A stretch of DNA of 64,000 nt from Cavenderia fasciculata (Eukaryota; Evosea; Eumycetozoa; Acytosteliales; Cavenderiaceae), in NCBI RefSeq assembly GCF_000203815.1, contig NW_004457624.1:1860001-1924000 (forward strand). Reading direction: 5' to 3'. Below are positions 44,842 through 56,618 of this stretch, one piece after another (within the stretch, counting starts at the first letter, position 1; each line of letters opens with the position of its first letter). Under the pieces are notes generated by a model. That model saw only the letters and a list, made by a program, of their open reading frames with translations. It did no database searches and was not told where the DNA came from. The translations under genes were made by a program, and so were the position numbers.

Positions 44842-47800
44842 TTAAACTAAAGAAAAACCTTCTGAAGCTTCACTTATGGCAGTTAGAATATTTTGTTTTA
44901 GAGTGTGATAGGAAGTTAGACCACGAGGAATATCAATTCGATTGAAACAAGTATGTGAAACTGGTAATCTACCAACACTAGTATTTGGTGTAATATTAAC
45001 TGTAAAATGAGGATACAATTGAAAGAATCCACCCAATGGAACAGAGCTGGACCCAGTTACAAATCTCAATAAAGATTTCTTTTCCTCTTCTCCAAATTCA
45101 TTTAATATTTTCCAAAAATGATTAACAATTTCTTCAGACTATAAAAGTACAAACAATTGATTAATAAATAAATTAATTTTGATTTAATTTAATTCTATTT
45201 TCTACATACAACAAAACCAGTAATATTTGAATGAGCTTTTAAATCATCAACACTAACATTTGATTTACCACAAATGAGTATTTCCAATTCCTTCCAAGTG
45301 AATATTGAAATGAATTCTTGAGGTAACAGTTGATAGAATCCTTCTTTAAATTCATCTATTTGAGTTTTGATGGAACCATACATCATATGGTCAGCCAATA
45401 ATTGTAAGTATTCCTCTTTGTTTTCATCGGTCACTCTGATTAGATTTCCAAATGGTTTTAAATTAACAACTTTATACTCTTGTTTACTTTGTATTCCATT
45501 TTGACAGACACCAGATGCATTTGTAGATGATTGTTCAGTAGTAGTAGTGTTGGTTAAAGTATTATCATAAATATGATGAACAAAGTAAAGTGGATCACCC
45601 AACACTTGATTAACTTGTTCCATTGGATTATTGAGTAAATATTGAAAGAGATTTCGGTAGAGGACTGGATCGAGTGATTCGACATCCTCCATGGCGACTG
45701 GCTCGTTTAAGAGTCGTTTGTAAAAGGACGGGGTAAAGTGAATGGATAGGTGACGGTCAGCTTTCAAAACGCTTTCAAAAATTGATTTGGCAGCGATGCG
45801 ACCAAGTGTGCGAAAGAGTGTTTTGTACTCTGGCACTAGATTAGAGAATGGTGATGGTTGGTATCTATCGTTTGCTTTGCACTCAAACATACGGTACCCA
45901 TTTAGACTGCTCTCTCCCATTCCTTGTGAGAATTTGGAGAACCATTCCTTGGAGATACCTCCAACATCTACACCCTCTTCATTTTCAAACTTGACAATGA
46001 TTCGAGTTGTCAACAGATTCTTTCCATTCACATTCTTTAAAATGTCCAATGATTCCTCTAGTATATTGTCTCGTGACGATATATTTAATTTTAGTGGTGT
46101 TGGTTTTAATCTTTCATTATTTTGAATCTTATTTAATTTATCTTTTAACCATTTACATTTTGAATCAAATGATGGTTCTAAAAAAAAATAATAATTAATT
46201 AATTAATAATACTCTTTATAAATTTAATGTTTATACAACATACCAGTTTGATCACCAAAAAAGTAATAGGCAGTTAATAAAATTAAAAATGTATTTGTAC
46301 AATTATGAATTATTATTTTTGTTTTGTTATCTTTGATTAATATTTCTTTTTCATTTAATAATTGTATCTATTAAAATAGAAAGAATTAAAAAACATTTTA
46401 GATTAAAAATTAAAGTTAACTTTCAATTTACATACTTGAATGGTTGGATTAATTGTAAATTCATATACAACTAAATTGGTTATATAATAATTTTCTGTAA
46501 TTTCTATTTTCTAGAAAATAAAATAATTAGTAAACTATAATTCGAGTTTGATTGATTTATGTATTGTTTACATACAGATGAAGTTATATTTAAATTAACA
46601 TTTGCAAATTTTTTGTTTTTTTCTATTTGACAAGGAAATGATGATATACCTTGAGTGTAACGTGTTGATAGATGAGAATAATCATCCTTGGAAATTGATA
46701 TTAAAGTATAGGGACTACTACCACCAGATAACAATGGAACTCCGTTTAAACTAAAGTTGACAGTATACCATCCACACTGATTGATTGGAATTGATACGAT
46801 TAGACCACGTTCAAATTCTTCGTCTTTGGTAATTGTATATTCTAATTTGGTTGTAAAGTTGCATTGTTGTTGTTTGTTATTTATAAAAGTCTCGTTTGAT
46901 AATGGTGAAAAACTTCTTAAACATTCTACATTAAATTGACCAATATATTTCTCTCCATTACATGGGTTTCCAAATTGATCTTTTGTAACAATTAAAAATT
47001 TTAATACATTTGATGAAGGGGATGATGATTTTTTTTGTTGTTTGTTTTCTTCAAGAATGAAAAACTTATTTTCAGAGATTAATTCTTTTCCATGCCACAT
47101 GATTTGAGAGTATTTTGGTGAAACGCAACCTGCCTCTACTCTAATGGCCTTTGAAAAGACTAGGATTCCTTGGACACTACCTTCGATCACATAGTCGCCA
47201 CTACGGATCAGTTTACCGCGTCCATGGAATCCTTCGGGATCGGTCGATGAATACAGTGTAAAGTCATTGCTAATCTTTTTCATGACTCCATTTTCATTGA
47301 CAAATGTATCGATCGACACTTGGTCATTTATCTTTTGGTTGACAATCTTGGTTGGTGTAATTTCAAAATTAAATTCTTCTCCTGCAACTATCATATTTTG
47401 TTTACTATCTACATCTGTTAAAAAGAATGAATATTGAACTAAAGAAGGAAGTAATATTCAATAAAAGTAATTAAAAGGAGAAGGAAAGAGGTTCAATATT
47501 AATATAAATCAACTTTATCGTTGCAAGCGCGGGTAGGGTTGGGTATCTATCATCAAGTCGAGAGAGGATTGTGATTGATTTTTGGGTTTAAACGAGGGTA
47601 GTAGGTAACGCGTAGAAAGGAAAGAGGATGATGATGATGATGATGACAACCATTCATTCACTCATTCAACCCATTACCATTCTTGGAGGGGGAGTGGTTT
47701 TATGTATCCTTGAAAAAAAAATACACAACAATCCCTGCTACTCTTTTTTTTTTTTTTTTGTCTTAAACACCCATTATCTCTTGATCAGATGTGGTTGTAG

Positions 47801-48941
47801 TTAACTTTCTGAATGTGAATGTGCGAATGTGTAATTACATACCAGGAGATAAATAAACAGAGTATGGGGATAATAAGACTTGGTTAACAAATATGTTGAT
47901 TGTGTATGTTCCACTCTTGGTCACTGAAAAGTAAACACTAAACGTTCCATTTTTGCGGTCGATAACATTGATCTGAGCGTGTTCATCCATGTTGTAAAGG
48001 TCGTGTCCTTGGATGGCTATAGTCACAATATCACTTGATCGCCCTTCTCTTTTGTTTGACATCTGACCAGACTTTGGCGAGATCAAGTGATTGACAGTAC
48101 TACTGCCACTGTTAAAGAGATGTGGTTGAGAGACGACCACAAAAGAGAACTTGTCACCAATAGTTCCTATGGTTCCAGATGTAATGCCCAATACATATGG
48201 CTTGTTGTTTTCATGTCTTTGATTGAATGATCTACCTGAAATAGAAGGTGATGTAGATGTAGGAGATGATGAGGCCGGAGATGTTGTTGTAGATGGGGAA
48301 GAGGTAGATGATGATAAAGAAGGAAGTGAAGGCGAAAGTGGGCGAGAGTGTGTAGATATAGTGGGTGGTGATAATAGCACAGATGTTGATGGGTTGACTC
48401 CACCAACACCACTTCCACCACTACCACGAATATTCGTAAACCAGCATAATGATACTATATATGCTAAAAAAAGAAATCAACCACAAAATGTGACACAGAA
48501 AATGAATGAAAAAAAAGAAAAGATAAGAATGTGATTAGTTGATTAATAGATCAAATCTATTGTTTGTTTGTTATACTTACCAATAAAAGATTGAATAGAG
48601 TAAGCTATGGTGGCGATTGTACCATGGTGGTGGCGATGGAATTGATGATGGTTATGATGATGGTTATTTTCATAATAATTATAGATGTATTGGTTGTCTC
48701 GACTGATACCATACAATGATGACGACAAACTGAGAGATTGGGAATTTGATTTTAATTTATGGATAGAAGGTGCTTTACTATAATATGATAGAATACCAAG
48801 ATAGTATCGAATGGAAACCAATAACATTACCAACATGACGATGGTAAATACTGAATATTGATCATTTTGTTTTATTCCACTTGTATTTAATATCCATTCA
48901 CCAATCGATAGTGATATTTCAATCATCCCACTAGTTGCCAT
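44842..48941 (-). CDS. AREL1-type HECT E3 ubiquitin ligase with filamin-like repeats
   Basis: Seven exons (48941-48581, 48463-47843, 47414-46576, 46510-46436, 46367-46244, 46177-45210, 45138-44842) give 1094 residues, all joints in frame. A membrane segment (YSVFTIVMLVMLLVSIRYYL) lies near residues 29-48 and a Ser/Pro/Thr-rich region follows. Two immunoglobulin-like filamin repeats come next, ending in NGTFSVYFSVTKSGTYTINI...YSVYLSPG and CGWYTVNFSLNGVPLL.... The C-terminal HECT domain has GVDVGGISKEWF, LFRTLGRIAAKSIFES and GSSSVPLGGF, and LPVSHTCFNRIDIP puts the catalytic cysteine at 1060. This membrane-filamin-HECT order is that of human AREL1 (KIAA0317), which ubiquitinates IAP antagonists. 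A Thr/Ser/Asn insert splits the HECT N-lobe. Substrates in amoebae are unknown. Confidence 0.93.
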
Positions 48942-51900
48942 ATTTTTTTTAAAAAGTATATATATATTTAATTAATTATAGTTTTTGTTGGATAATTAAT
49001 TAATTTACTCTGTCTGTCTGTCTGTCTTGCTGCACTCAAATGCAAGCAAGTATAAATAAATAAATAAAATTTCGTTTAATTAAACAAGTACTGACTGAAT
49101 AACATCTATTGCCTATTTTAGTGTAACTTAAAACCAAATGGGAGTTAATATCAAAGGTTAATCTAAATCAAAATACTGAACAACAACCAAAGAAAAAAAC
49201 ACAAAACTGGGTAATAGATTGTGTAGTTGTTGTTGTTATCATTTCACCACATCCAAAGCCCGGAATATACAGTGTAGTTATATTTACATTTTGGGTGGAT
49301 TGAAAAAAGTTAAAGTTATAATTTTAACTTCAAGTAATAATAATAAATGATAATAAATAAATAATTATCTCGAGATATTTTTTAAAAATCAATTAATGTG
49401 TGTTCCAAAAACTCTACTCTTTCTATTTCTGTTTTATGATAATAATAATAATAATAATAATTCTTTAAATAACTCTGGTAAGATGATTCTGGTAATACTG
49501 ACTGAGAGTTGGTTGGATAATGCAGTGCAATGAAATTTAATTTGAAAATAAATGTAAATAATAATTATTATTATTATTATTATTAATAGTAGTAGGTAGG
49601 TATATTATAAATAAAAATGATGGATCATTAGAAGAGAAGAGGAAGGAAAAATAAACAAAAATAGAGTTGAAAGAGATAATTTTAGTGTTTAAACACACAA
49701 CAACAACAATAAATCTAGATGGATAGAAGAGATAGATGATGATGAGAATGGTAAGCCGGAATGCAGATGTCGAATCAATACCTCTCGTTAGTTGTTTAGG
49801 TGGTAAGGATGGAGAGAGAGAGAGAGAGAGAGAAGAAAAGGTTAAGATGGCGCAAGTAATAGAAATAGATTGATAATAGTAATTAAATATAGGATATAGA
49901 TTACAAGAGGAGTGGATAGGATAAGAGGGTGGGGTGTCTCATATATATATATATTTTTACACGCGATTTACAGCTGCTTCTGTATGCATAAACATATATA
50001 TATATATTTATATATAGGAGACGAATGAACTTGTCCATCACACACACACCTCAACAAGATTTACAAAAAGAATGGAATAATTATTGCCAATTGTGGACAA
50101 GTGGGGTAAAAACATAACAACAGTGTGGATAATCATTATCAACCATTCAGTGTAATATATATTTGTTGATATCAATATCCACCCCTTTTCCCCTCTCACA
50201 CCTGATTTTTTCTTTTTTTTCCAACCAGTATACGGAAAATTCGATATCAATCCAAAACTAGTTTGGTTTGGTTTGGTTTGGTTTGGTTGTTGTAGTACTC
50301 TGTGTGTGTGGAATCGGATTCGATTGGTTATAGATGATGAGTGAGTGAGTTGATTTCAAATCTATAGATTCATTTGTGCAATAGATTTGGAAATGAAAAT
50401 ATGCATTACATGACATTGGATTGTATGGCTGATGTTTACCTTTTTGTATCTTCTTCTACTTTTAAAATCAAAGTTTCATTGATAATTATTGTTGTTGTTG
50501 TTTCTTTTAAAATATAGGATTTAATCTATTGTGAGGACGATGATTAAATGTCTGTTGAACAGCAATATGTAGTAGTAGTGGTAGAAGTTGGTTGTATTGT
50601 TAATGTTAAATAGAGATTGAGGATGAATAGAACATTTGTTTTAAAATAAATGAAGTTGATGGGTTTGTTTCAGAAGAAGAAGAGGAGAGGAGGTTTGGAA
50701 TGATGTCAATTGGAAATATTTAGTTTGATAGATCAAAGAAGATGAGATTTAATGAACTGCACTATTTCTTCTACTACCTGATGATCCAAACCAAACCAAA
50801 CCAAACCACACTTCCTTCCTGATCAAACCTACTATCGTATCATCATCATTATTATCATCCGAACGACCAACTAAGGACAGACAGACAGACAGCCCGGACA
50901 GATGTTTGTTGATTGTTGGGGTTTCAATCAAACATATTTGTTAAACGGATGGGTTGGGGGTTGTTTGATGATATTCATCAATCAATCACACACCCCCATG
51001 ATGCAGAAAGATAGTTTGTCTTTTGACGTTTCTCTCTATCCTCATCATCTCTTGATTTTCACAGTGAAGAGAGCAAAGAGAGAGAGAGAGTGAAGAACGA
51101 GAAAATATATAAGTCAACGTGTGATAATGCGTAGACCACCAACTTCATCACCCCCCTCCACAGTCGCCTTATCACAACCACCGACCATCCCCGCTGATCA
51201 TTGAAAGAGATAAAAGCAAAGATTAGGGTGAGCTGGATGATTGTGTCTCTGTTAAAAAAAAAAAAACAAAAATTGGAGAGTGAAGGGTCATCATGATCGT
51301 CTCGATTCATTATTACTTTAGCCAATCTAAACATAATCAGAGAACGTAAAGGTTTACTTTCCTTATTAATCGATTTAAAGTAGTACAACACAGCTCATCA
51401 ACTTCACACCCTTCTCCACATCCACATCACCCACTCACATAACCAACAGCCTCCTCAAAAGTAAATAAACAAACCTCAAACCTCAACCTTATCATTCATA
51501 ATCAATGAATCAATGAATGATTGATTGAATGAATAGATATAGTTAAGAGGTTGATATATATACTCAAAAGAAGAGTTATATATAGATAGATTAGTAGCGA
51601 TGATGGTGAATACACAATCAATTCAATTTCAAAGAGTCGTTGGGTAGAGATTCAATAGATATAGATATAGATATACATATTACATTGCAATCGATCGATA
51701 TATATTTAACAATATTATAATTGGAACAACTTCAAAGAAGAACTGATAGTCAATGTACATTGCTTAGATACATTTCACCTTTTCATCAATTCAATAATTT
51801 ATTCATAAATGAAAGGTTACATCTACCCTTATCATATTATCATCAATATACATAATCTACCTTAAGATCCCTATCTTGATCGTAGATCTTTACATTTATA

Positions 51901-51975
51901 TTTAGCTATAATCAGATCAAATTTACTAACTCTCTCATCTCTCTCCCTCTCTCTCTTTTAATTTTAATTAGAATA
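48942..51975. other. Gene desert, 3.0 kb
   Basis: Between the divergent HECT gene and NDUFA5. It holds (AAT)n, (GA)n near 49815, (TA)n, a (GGTTT)n array at 50261-50287 and its complement (AAACC)n at about 50786-50808, and ACAGACAG repeats. Open frames at 50038-50250, 50749-50931 and 51059-51391 (minus) are not gene-like. A CT-rich tract ending TTTTAATTAG at 51962-51971, just before the NDUFA5 ATG, looks like a splice acceptor and suggests an intron in that gene's 5' UTR. Confidence 0.5.
50261..50287. repeat. (GGTTT)n array with distant inverted partner
   Basis: About five GGTTT units on the plus strand; four AAACC units occur some 500 nt later (about 50786-50808), so the two could pair in RNA. 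This is simple sequence and may mean nothing. Confidence 0.8.
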
Positions 51976-52329
51976 ATGGCATCAGTATTTATTAAGAAAT
52001 CAACTGGTCTAACTGGTTTGGCTGTTGAACCAAGAGCACGTCAAATCTTGTCAGACCTCTATTGCAAGACACTCAAGGAGCTCCAAAAGATCCCAGCAAC
52101 CGCTGGTTATCGTCAAAGAATGGAAGAATTGACCAAGTTTAGATTCAACGTTGTAGAAAGCGAAACTGACATTCTCAAGATTGAACATACCATCAAGGGT
52201 GGTCAAGTTGAAGAACTCATCCAACAAGCAAAAAAGGAACTCGAAGTCATCGATTTGGTTTCAAAGGAAAGAGTTTGGGAATTAAGAGACAAGAATATGC
52301 CACCAATGATTTTACTTAATAACAAATAG
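51976..52329 (+). CDS. NDUFA5: NADH dehydrogenase (complex I) subunit NDUFA5 / B13
   Basis: A single coding exon of 117 residues, normal for the family. STGLTGLAVEPRARQILSDL is the conserved start ('TGLVGLAV...P...L..LY') of NDUFA5, and the body (LYCKTLKELQKIPATAGYRQ, then RFNVVESETDILKIEHTI) forms the three-helix bundle of the ETC complex I conserved region. The helix around GGQVEELIQQAKKELEVI and the ending KERVWELRDKNMPP match the family. It is an accessory subunit on the matrix arm of mitochondrial complex I, essential for arm assembly in animals. The CT-rich stretch with TTAATTAG four bases before ATG suggests a 5' UTR intron. Codon use is richer in C than its surroundings, as in strongly expressed genes. 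Confidence 0.95.
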   Translation: MASVFIKKSTGLTGLAVEPRARQILSDLYCKTLKELQKIPATAGYRQRMEELTKFRFNVVESETDILKIEHTIKGGQVEELIQQAKKELEVIDLVSKERVWELRDKNMPPMILLNNK

Positions 52330-52566
52330 AAATAATAATAATAATAATAATAATTTAATATAAAAGAGGATTTGTATAATGCACAATAATAATAATAATA
52401 ATAATTTTTTTGAAAAATAATAAGTATGTAAATTCATTCATTCATTCATAAATCCTCATAACCAAGTTAAAGTTATTAACAATGTTCCTTTTTTTTTTTA
52501 TCTCTAGATAATATAAATATTTATTTAATCAAAATTACATTTAATATTTATTTATTTTTATTTTTT

Positions 52567-54211
52567 TTAAGCTTCAATAATCTTTTTAAATTGGATATCA
52601 TTTCTAAAACTTAATAACTTTTGTAAAATACTGACATCTTCGAGATCGTTGATTTCATCTGCTTCCATTTCACCGTGGACGACAGTCTTTTCTTGGAACA
52701 ATCGATAGACTGGTGCCATGTGAGTATTACGACGGGACTTTTCCAGGGCTCTGCTCTTCTTGCCTAGCCATTGGACAAACATGGTTTTTTGGAGTTGGGA
52801 ATCCTTTTTGGCAGCGGCACGCTCATCAGTATAGGTCACACGGATGATGCCAAAGGCAGTCGACTCGTCTTTGAGATGCTTCTTCATTTCGTTCATTCCT
52901 TTTGGACCCTTTGCAAGCAGTCCAAGACCCTGACAACCTGGGGCAGTGTATCCAATGAGCAACCAGCAGATCTTGCCAGCATTAAACTCTTCCATGGCAA
53001 GGGTGATAGCGTCGTAGCCAAAGTATGGTACGTTTTGGATAATGTTTGGTTTCTCATCGGTGCAACCTTGGCGTAGCGTTGATGGAGTGGAAGGGGTCGA
53101 CGAGATACCAGGTGTCGTTTTCATTTTGAATATCTTTTGGGAGCTGTCTGGAGTGCTGCATGTGGATGGGGTGGGCGAAAAAAACACTGGACCGGGGGTA
53201 GAGGCTGTTGAATGGACCGATGACGAGGAGCATGATGTGGCGGTGCCTGGAGACGTACGGATAATGTCTACCAGTTTATCAAACTCACAGCTACTATCAC
53301 AACGAACGATACGAAGTTTTCTATGGAGATCTTTGTGGTAGAGATAGACATTGTTGGTAAATGACGCAAACTTGCATTTCTCGATGGGTCTAGTGACCGT
53401 GCCATCCCAGATGATGAAATAGAATTCCTCGTCATTCTTTTTGTACAATACAACTGTGGAATGCTTCTCACACAACATGGACTGGAGTTTGTTGACCGAT
53501 AGGCCGTGGAATGCAGTCACAATATTGTCTCTGTCATATCTATACATAAACCATTGACCATTCTTTAATTGTGGTAATAGATTGGTTGAGGGATTAATGT
53601 TTGGTGATTGTGACCCAGATTGTGAGAATATTTTACATAATTTGTTAATATTGGATGAAGGACTGGTGGTGGATTGAGATTTCAATTTACTAATCAATGA
53701 TTGGTCGGTTGGTGTAGTTGGAGGTGACAATCTATTAAACCCAGTATATCTATTATAATTGATATCATGCATGATGGAATCCATTGAATAATAATTTCTT
53801 TTACAAATTTGGAATGCACTTTCTATTTTACAAATTGTCTTTTTAAATAATTAATATTAATATATATTATTTTTAAAATTAAAAACTATAACATACACAT
53901 AATGATTGAATTGAAATTGGAATGATATCTCTAAATCTTTCAATGGTATAAGCATCTAATTTGGAACCTTCCCACCATACAAAATAAAAACTATCTGTAT
54001 CCTTGCAACGGATCAATGCAATAACCCATCGACTATTTTTAAATTGGGAACATAATTTTTCAGCATCATTTCCAAACAATACAACTTTTAAATCTTCATC
54101 AACAATCACCCTATATTGATACTAGATGTTAATAGGTTTATAAAAATATTTTTAAATTATTAATAAATAAACATACCATTGATTCTTTTCACTTAGCGTT
54201 TTTAAATCCAT
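52567..54211 (-). CDS. ADF-H (coactosin-like) domain protein
   Basis: Three exons (54211-54177, 54110-53897, 53838-52567) give 506 residues; the third exon acceptor is a weak AAAAG. The N-terminal third has two related strand-rich pieces, SRWVIALIRCKDTDSFYFVWW and GQWFMYRYDRDNIVTAFHGL with YFIIWDGTV, which I cannot name. A Ser/Thr/Pro-rich linker precedes the C-terminal domain (about 355-485): DAITLAMEEFNAGKICWLLI, GYTAPGCQGLGLLAKGPKG, FGIIRVTYTDERAAAKKD, QKTMFVQWLGKKSRALEKSR and NTHMAPVYRLF. This is the ADF-homology fold, closest to coactosin, with the basic long-helix region used to bind F-actin. It probably acts in the cortical actin skeleton. Confidence 0.82.
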
Positions 54212-54942
54212 CCTTTCCAAGACTAATTAAAACAATTGTTGTTGTTGTTGTTGTTGGTCAATAAACTATTATTATTTAATATTATTATTATTATTATTAT
54301 TATTTTTAATAGTTTTGAAATAAATAAAAATTAAACAATTAAGATAAATAAAATAATAAAATTTTATAAAAGGTATCTGTTTCAAAAAGAGATAATAAAA
54401 AAATCACAATTTAAACATGATCCGATAAAGGAAATGAATAAGTTATCATTTTAAGATTATAGATCTGACAGATTTCATTTGATTTGTAACTGTGTGTGTG
54501 TTGATAGAGATACAATAAAAGACTGAATGGAATGGGGGTATCGAAGGGATGCATTGGGAATAAAAAATCTTTGCAAACCACACCGAATTGTAAGATATTT
54601 CGAAAATTTTTCTTTTGAGCTCACCCCCACCGACTTTGAGGGAAACTGAATTCTCCTTGGAGAATAGAACAATTCTATTGATACACCACGCTCATCTATA
54701 TCATATTTAATTTATCACACTACATACTCTCACACACACGCAACACTACAACCACACACAATTACAATTATAATAATAACAACAACAATAGATCCGATGT
54801 ATTATTCGTAGTAGAGTCACTTCTAAGATAACCACTCGATTCACCCCCCCTATCACCACCACCACAGTAATAACGAATACGTATCTCGATAAAGTAACAA
54901 CACAACATCATCAAATATAGTATACACTCGTACAATCACAAA
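54212..54942. promoter_or_regulatory. Divergent intergenic region
   Basis: 731 nt between the head-to-head ADF-H and second 7TM genes. It has (TTG)n and (ATT)n next to the ADF-H start and a C-rich, (CA)n-bearing stretch before the receptor start. A minus-strand open frame at 54475-54672 is not supported by any family. Confidence 0.5.
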
Positions 54943-56126
54943 ATGGTAGAAGTTTGCTCGAGTCCAACAAAGGGTGAACAAGATGCCATTAGTATCATCA
55001 ATATAGTAGTGTCGTTTCTAAGTTTGATTGGTAGTCTCTTGACAATCACCTCATATATTGCGAAAAAGTACAAGGAACGACAGACAGCAAAGAAACAGTT
55101 GCAAAATGAACGATCAAGACCCGTGATAGGCCGATCGTTTGATGGTAGTACCAGTCCAAACTACTCAGACTATGGATTGCAACCAACATACAAACCCGAA
55201 TCAAACAAGTTGCCCCAACTCATATTTATGCTCTCGATTTCCGATTTTCTCACTTCATTCTTTATCATAACCTCACAGATCACTCTGTTGAGCAACTATA
55301 AGCTCTACACCAATTCGGTCGACATTCACGGATGGATCTACTCTCCTTGTATTATATTTCGAAGTTTTATCCAATTCAACTTTATGTCTACCTTTTTCTG
55401 TACCGCTTGTATCTCTTTTTATCTTTATCAACAATTATCTTCACCTGAACCAAAGTATGTAAAAAAATGATTAATAATTATTATTGGGCAATTTATTTAC
55501 ACATTTATTTTCTATCGCTAGCCGATTCCTAATGTATATTTTTGGAGCAATTTCATATGGTATCCCACTCATCATTACATTACCATTGACATTTACCAAT
55601 AGTATCATTCAAGACACTGAAACGGCATGGTGTGAAACTGACAGAGTATTTGAATTAACACTCTGGTTTGGACCACTACTCGTGTGTCTATTGACCTGTG
55701 TCTTTTATTATATACGTCTACGAAGATTGTTTAGAAAGAAGTTTGAGTATCGTTTAAATGTCAACGATCGTCTGCGCCAAATCGATGGAATCATATCTCG
55801 TCGTCTCACATTGTACATACTCGTTTTCATCGTGACGTGGGCACCTGACGTCGTCCAACATTTCATATCCTTCTTTTCATCATGTTCTTTCTATCCACTA
55901 ATGGTCATTCAAAATCTTTTGGCTCCATCTCAAGGGTAATTATATATTTTAAAAAAAAAAAAAATCAAGCATAGTTTTTTCCAACTATTTTTCTGGATAC
56001 TCTCCAACGATGAATCACATATTAACTAACCGTTCTATTCCTAATAGGTTCTGCAACTTTTGGGTGTACAGTTACTCTAACTCGCACTTTGGAAACAAGG
56101 GATATGCCCCTGTATCTACTCAATAA
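54943..56126 (+). CDS. 7TM receptor, cAMP-receptor-like (Crl) family
   Basis: Three exons (54943-55454, 55522-55935, 56048-56126) give 334 residues. Membrane segments: IINIVVSFLSLIGSLLTITS, LPQLIFMLSISDFLTSFFII, CIIFRSFIQFNFMSTFFCTA, FLMYIFGAISYGIPLIITLP, ELTLWFGPLLVCLLTCVFYY, LTLYILVFIVTWAPDVVQHF, and PLMVIQNLLAPSQGFCNFWV, which completes TM7 across the last intron. 'ISDFLTS' in TM2 and 'APSQGFCNFWVY' in TM7 are typical of dictyostelid Crl and related receptors. Unlike the gene at 15112-16424, it has a long basic/Ser loop between TM1 and TM2 and almost no N-terminal or C-terminal tail. Ligand unknown. Part of the last exon recurs inverted in the 3' flank (56245-56283). Confidence 0.87.
56079..56117. 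repeat. Left arm of an exon/3'-flank inverted repeat
   Basis: Part of the last coding exon of the 7TM gene (encoding NSHFGNKGYAPVS). About 36 of 39 bases match the reverse complement of 56245-56283. The two arms are separated by roughly 127 nt, so the transcript could fold back on itself. Confidence 0.9.
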
Positions 56127-56244
56127 TCGATTGGTAGAGGCTAAAACAAAAAAATCACCTCTTTAAAAAAATAGTAATAGTAGTTTATTAAAACAAATTA
56201 ATAAAAGACCTAATTGGTATGTTCTAATTAATCTGTTTCTCATG

Positions 56245-56283
56245 AGATACCAGGGCATATCCCTTGTTACCAAAGTGCGAGTT
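56245..56283 (-). repeat. Right arm: inverted copy of the last 7TM exon
   Basis: Read on the minus strand it repeats the sequence of the final 7TM exon, and weaker similarity extends outward to about 56305 (TTTTTGGTATATTC against TTTTGGGTGTACAG). Some differences fall at third codon positions, hinting that the copy came from a related coding gene. No complete gene remains around it. Confidence 0.8.
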
Positions 56284-56570
56284 CGAGTACGAATATACCA
56301 AAAATTATTTAAACAAAATAAATTTATTAGGCCTAGATAAAAATTGATTTGGTTGTTGTTGGTATGTTAGAAATCTCTAGTTTTGTTACATCTCTATCAA
56401 AAGTAAAAGAAATATTTTTCATACTCATGTTTAAACAACAAAACAGAGATCCTGATTCTTGTCACGCAATATAATAAATATAATGTACTTTCTGCTGTTT
56501 TGAATATTTAAATGTATATATATACATATAAACTTTGTAAAGAACAAAGAGATGGAACTGATTTGTAATA

Positions 56571-56618
56571 TGATAGTAAACTTTTTATTTCTACTAATAA
56601 TTAAAAAGTTTACTATCA
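56571..56618. repeat. Perfect inverted repeat, 17-nt arms
   Basis: TGATAGTAAACTTTTTA at 56571-56587 is repeated in inverse at 56602-56618 around a 14-nt AT-rich loop. It could be an RNA hairpin or the junction of a small inverted insertion. No target-site duplication is evident. Confidence 0.88.

Noticed and set aside
50261-50808. (GGTTT)n and (AAACC)n as possible internal telomere repeats
   Set aside because: Too short and not matching the G-rich telomeric pattern reported for dictyostelids; ordinary simple sequence.
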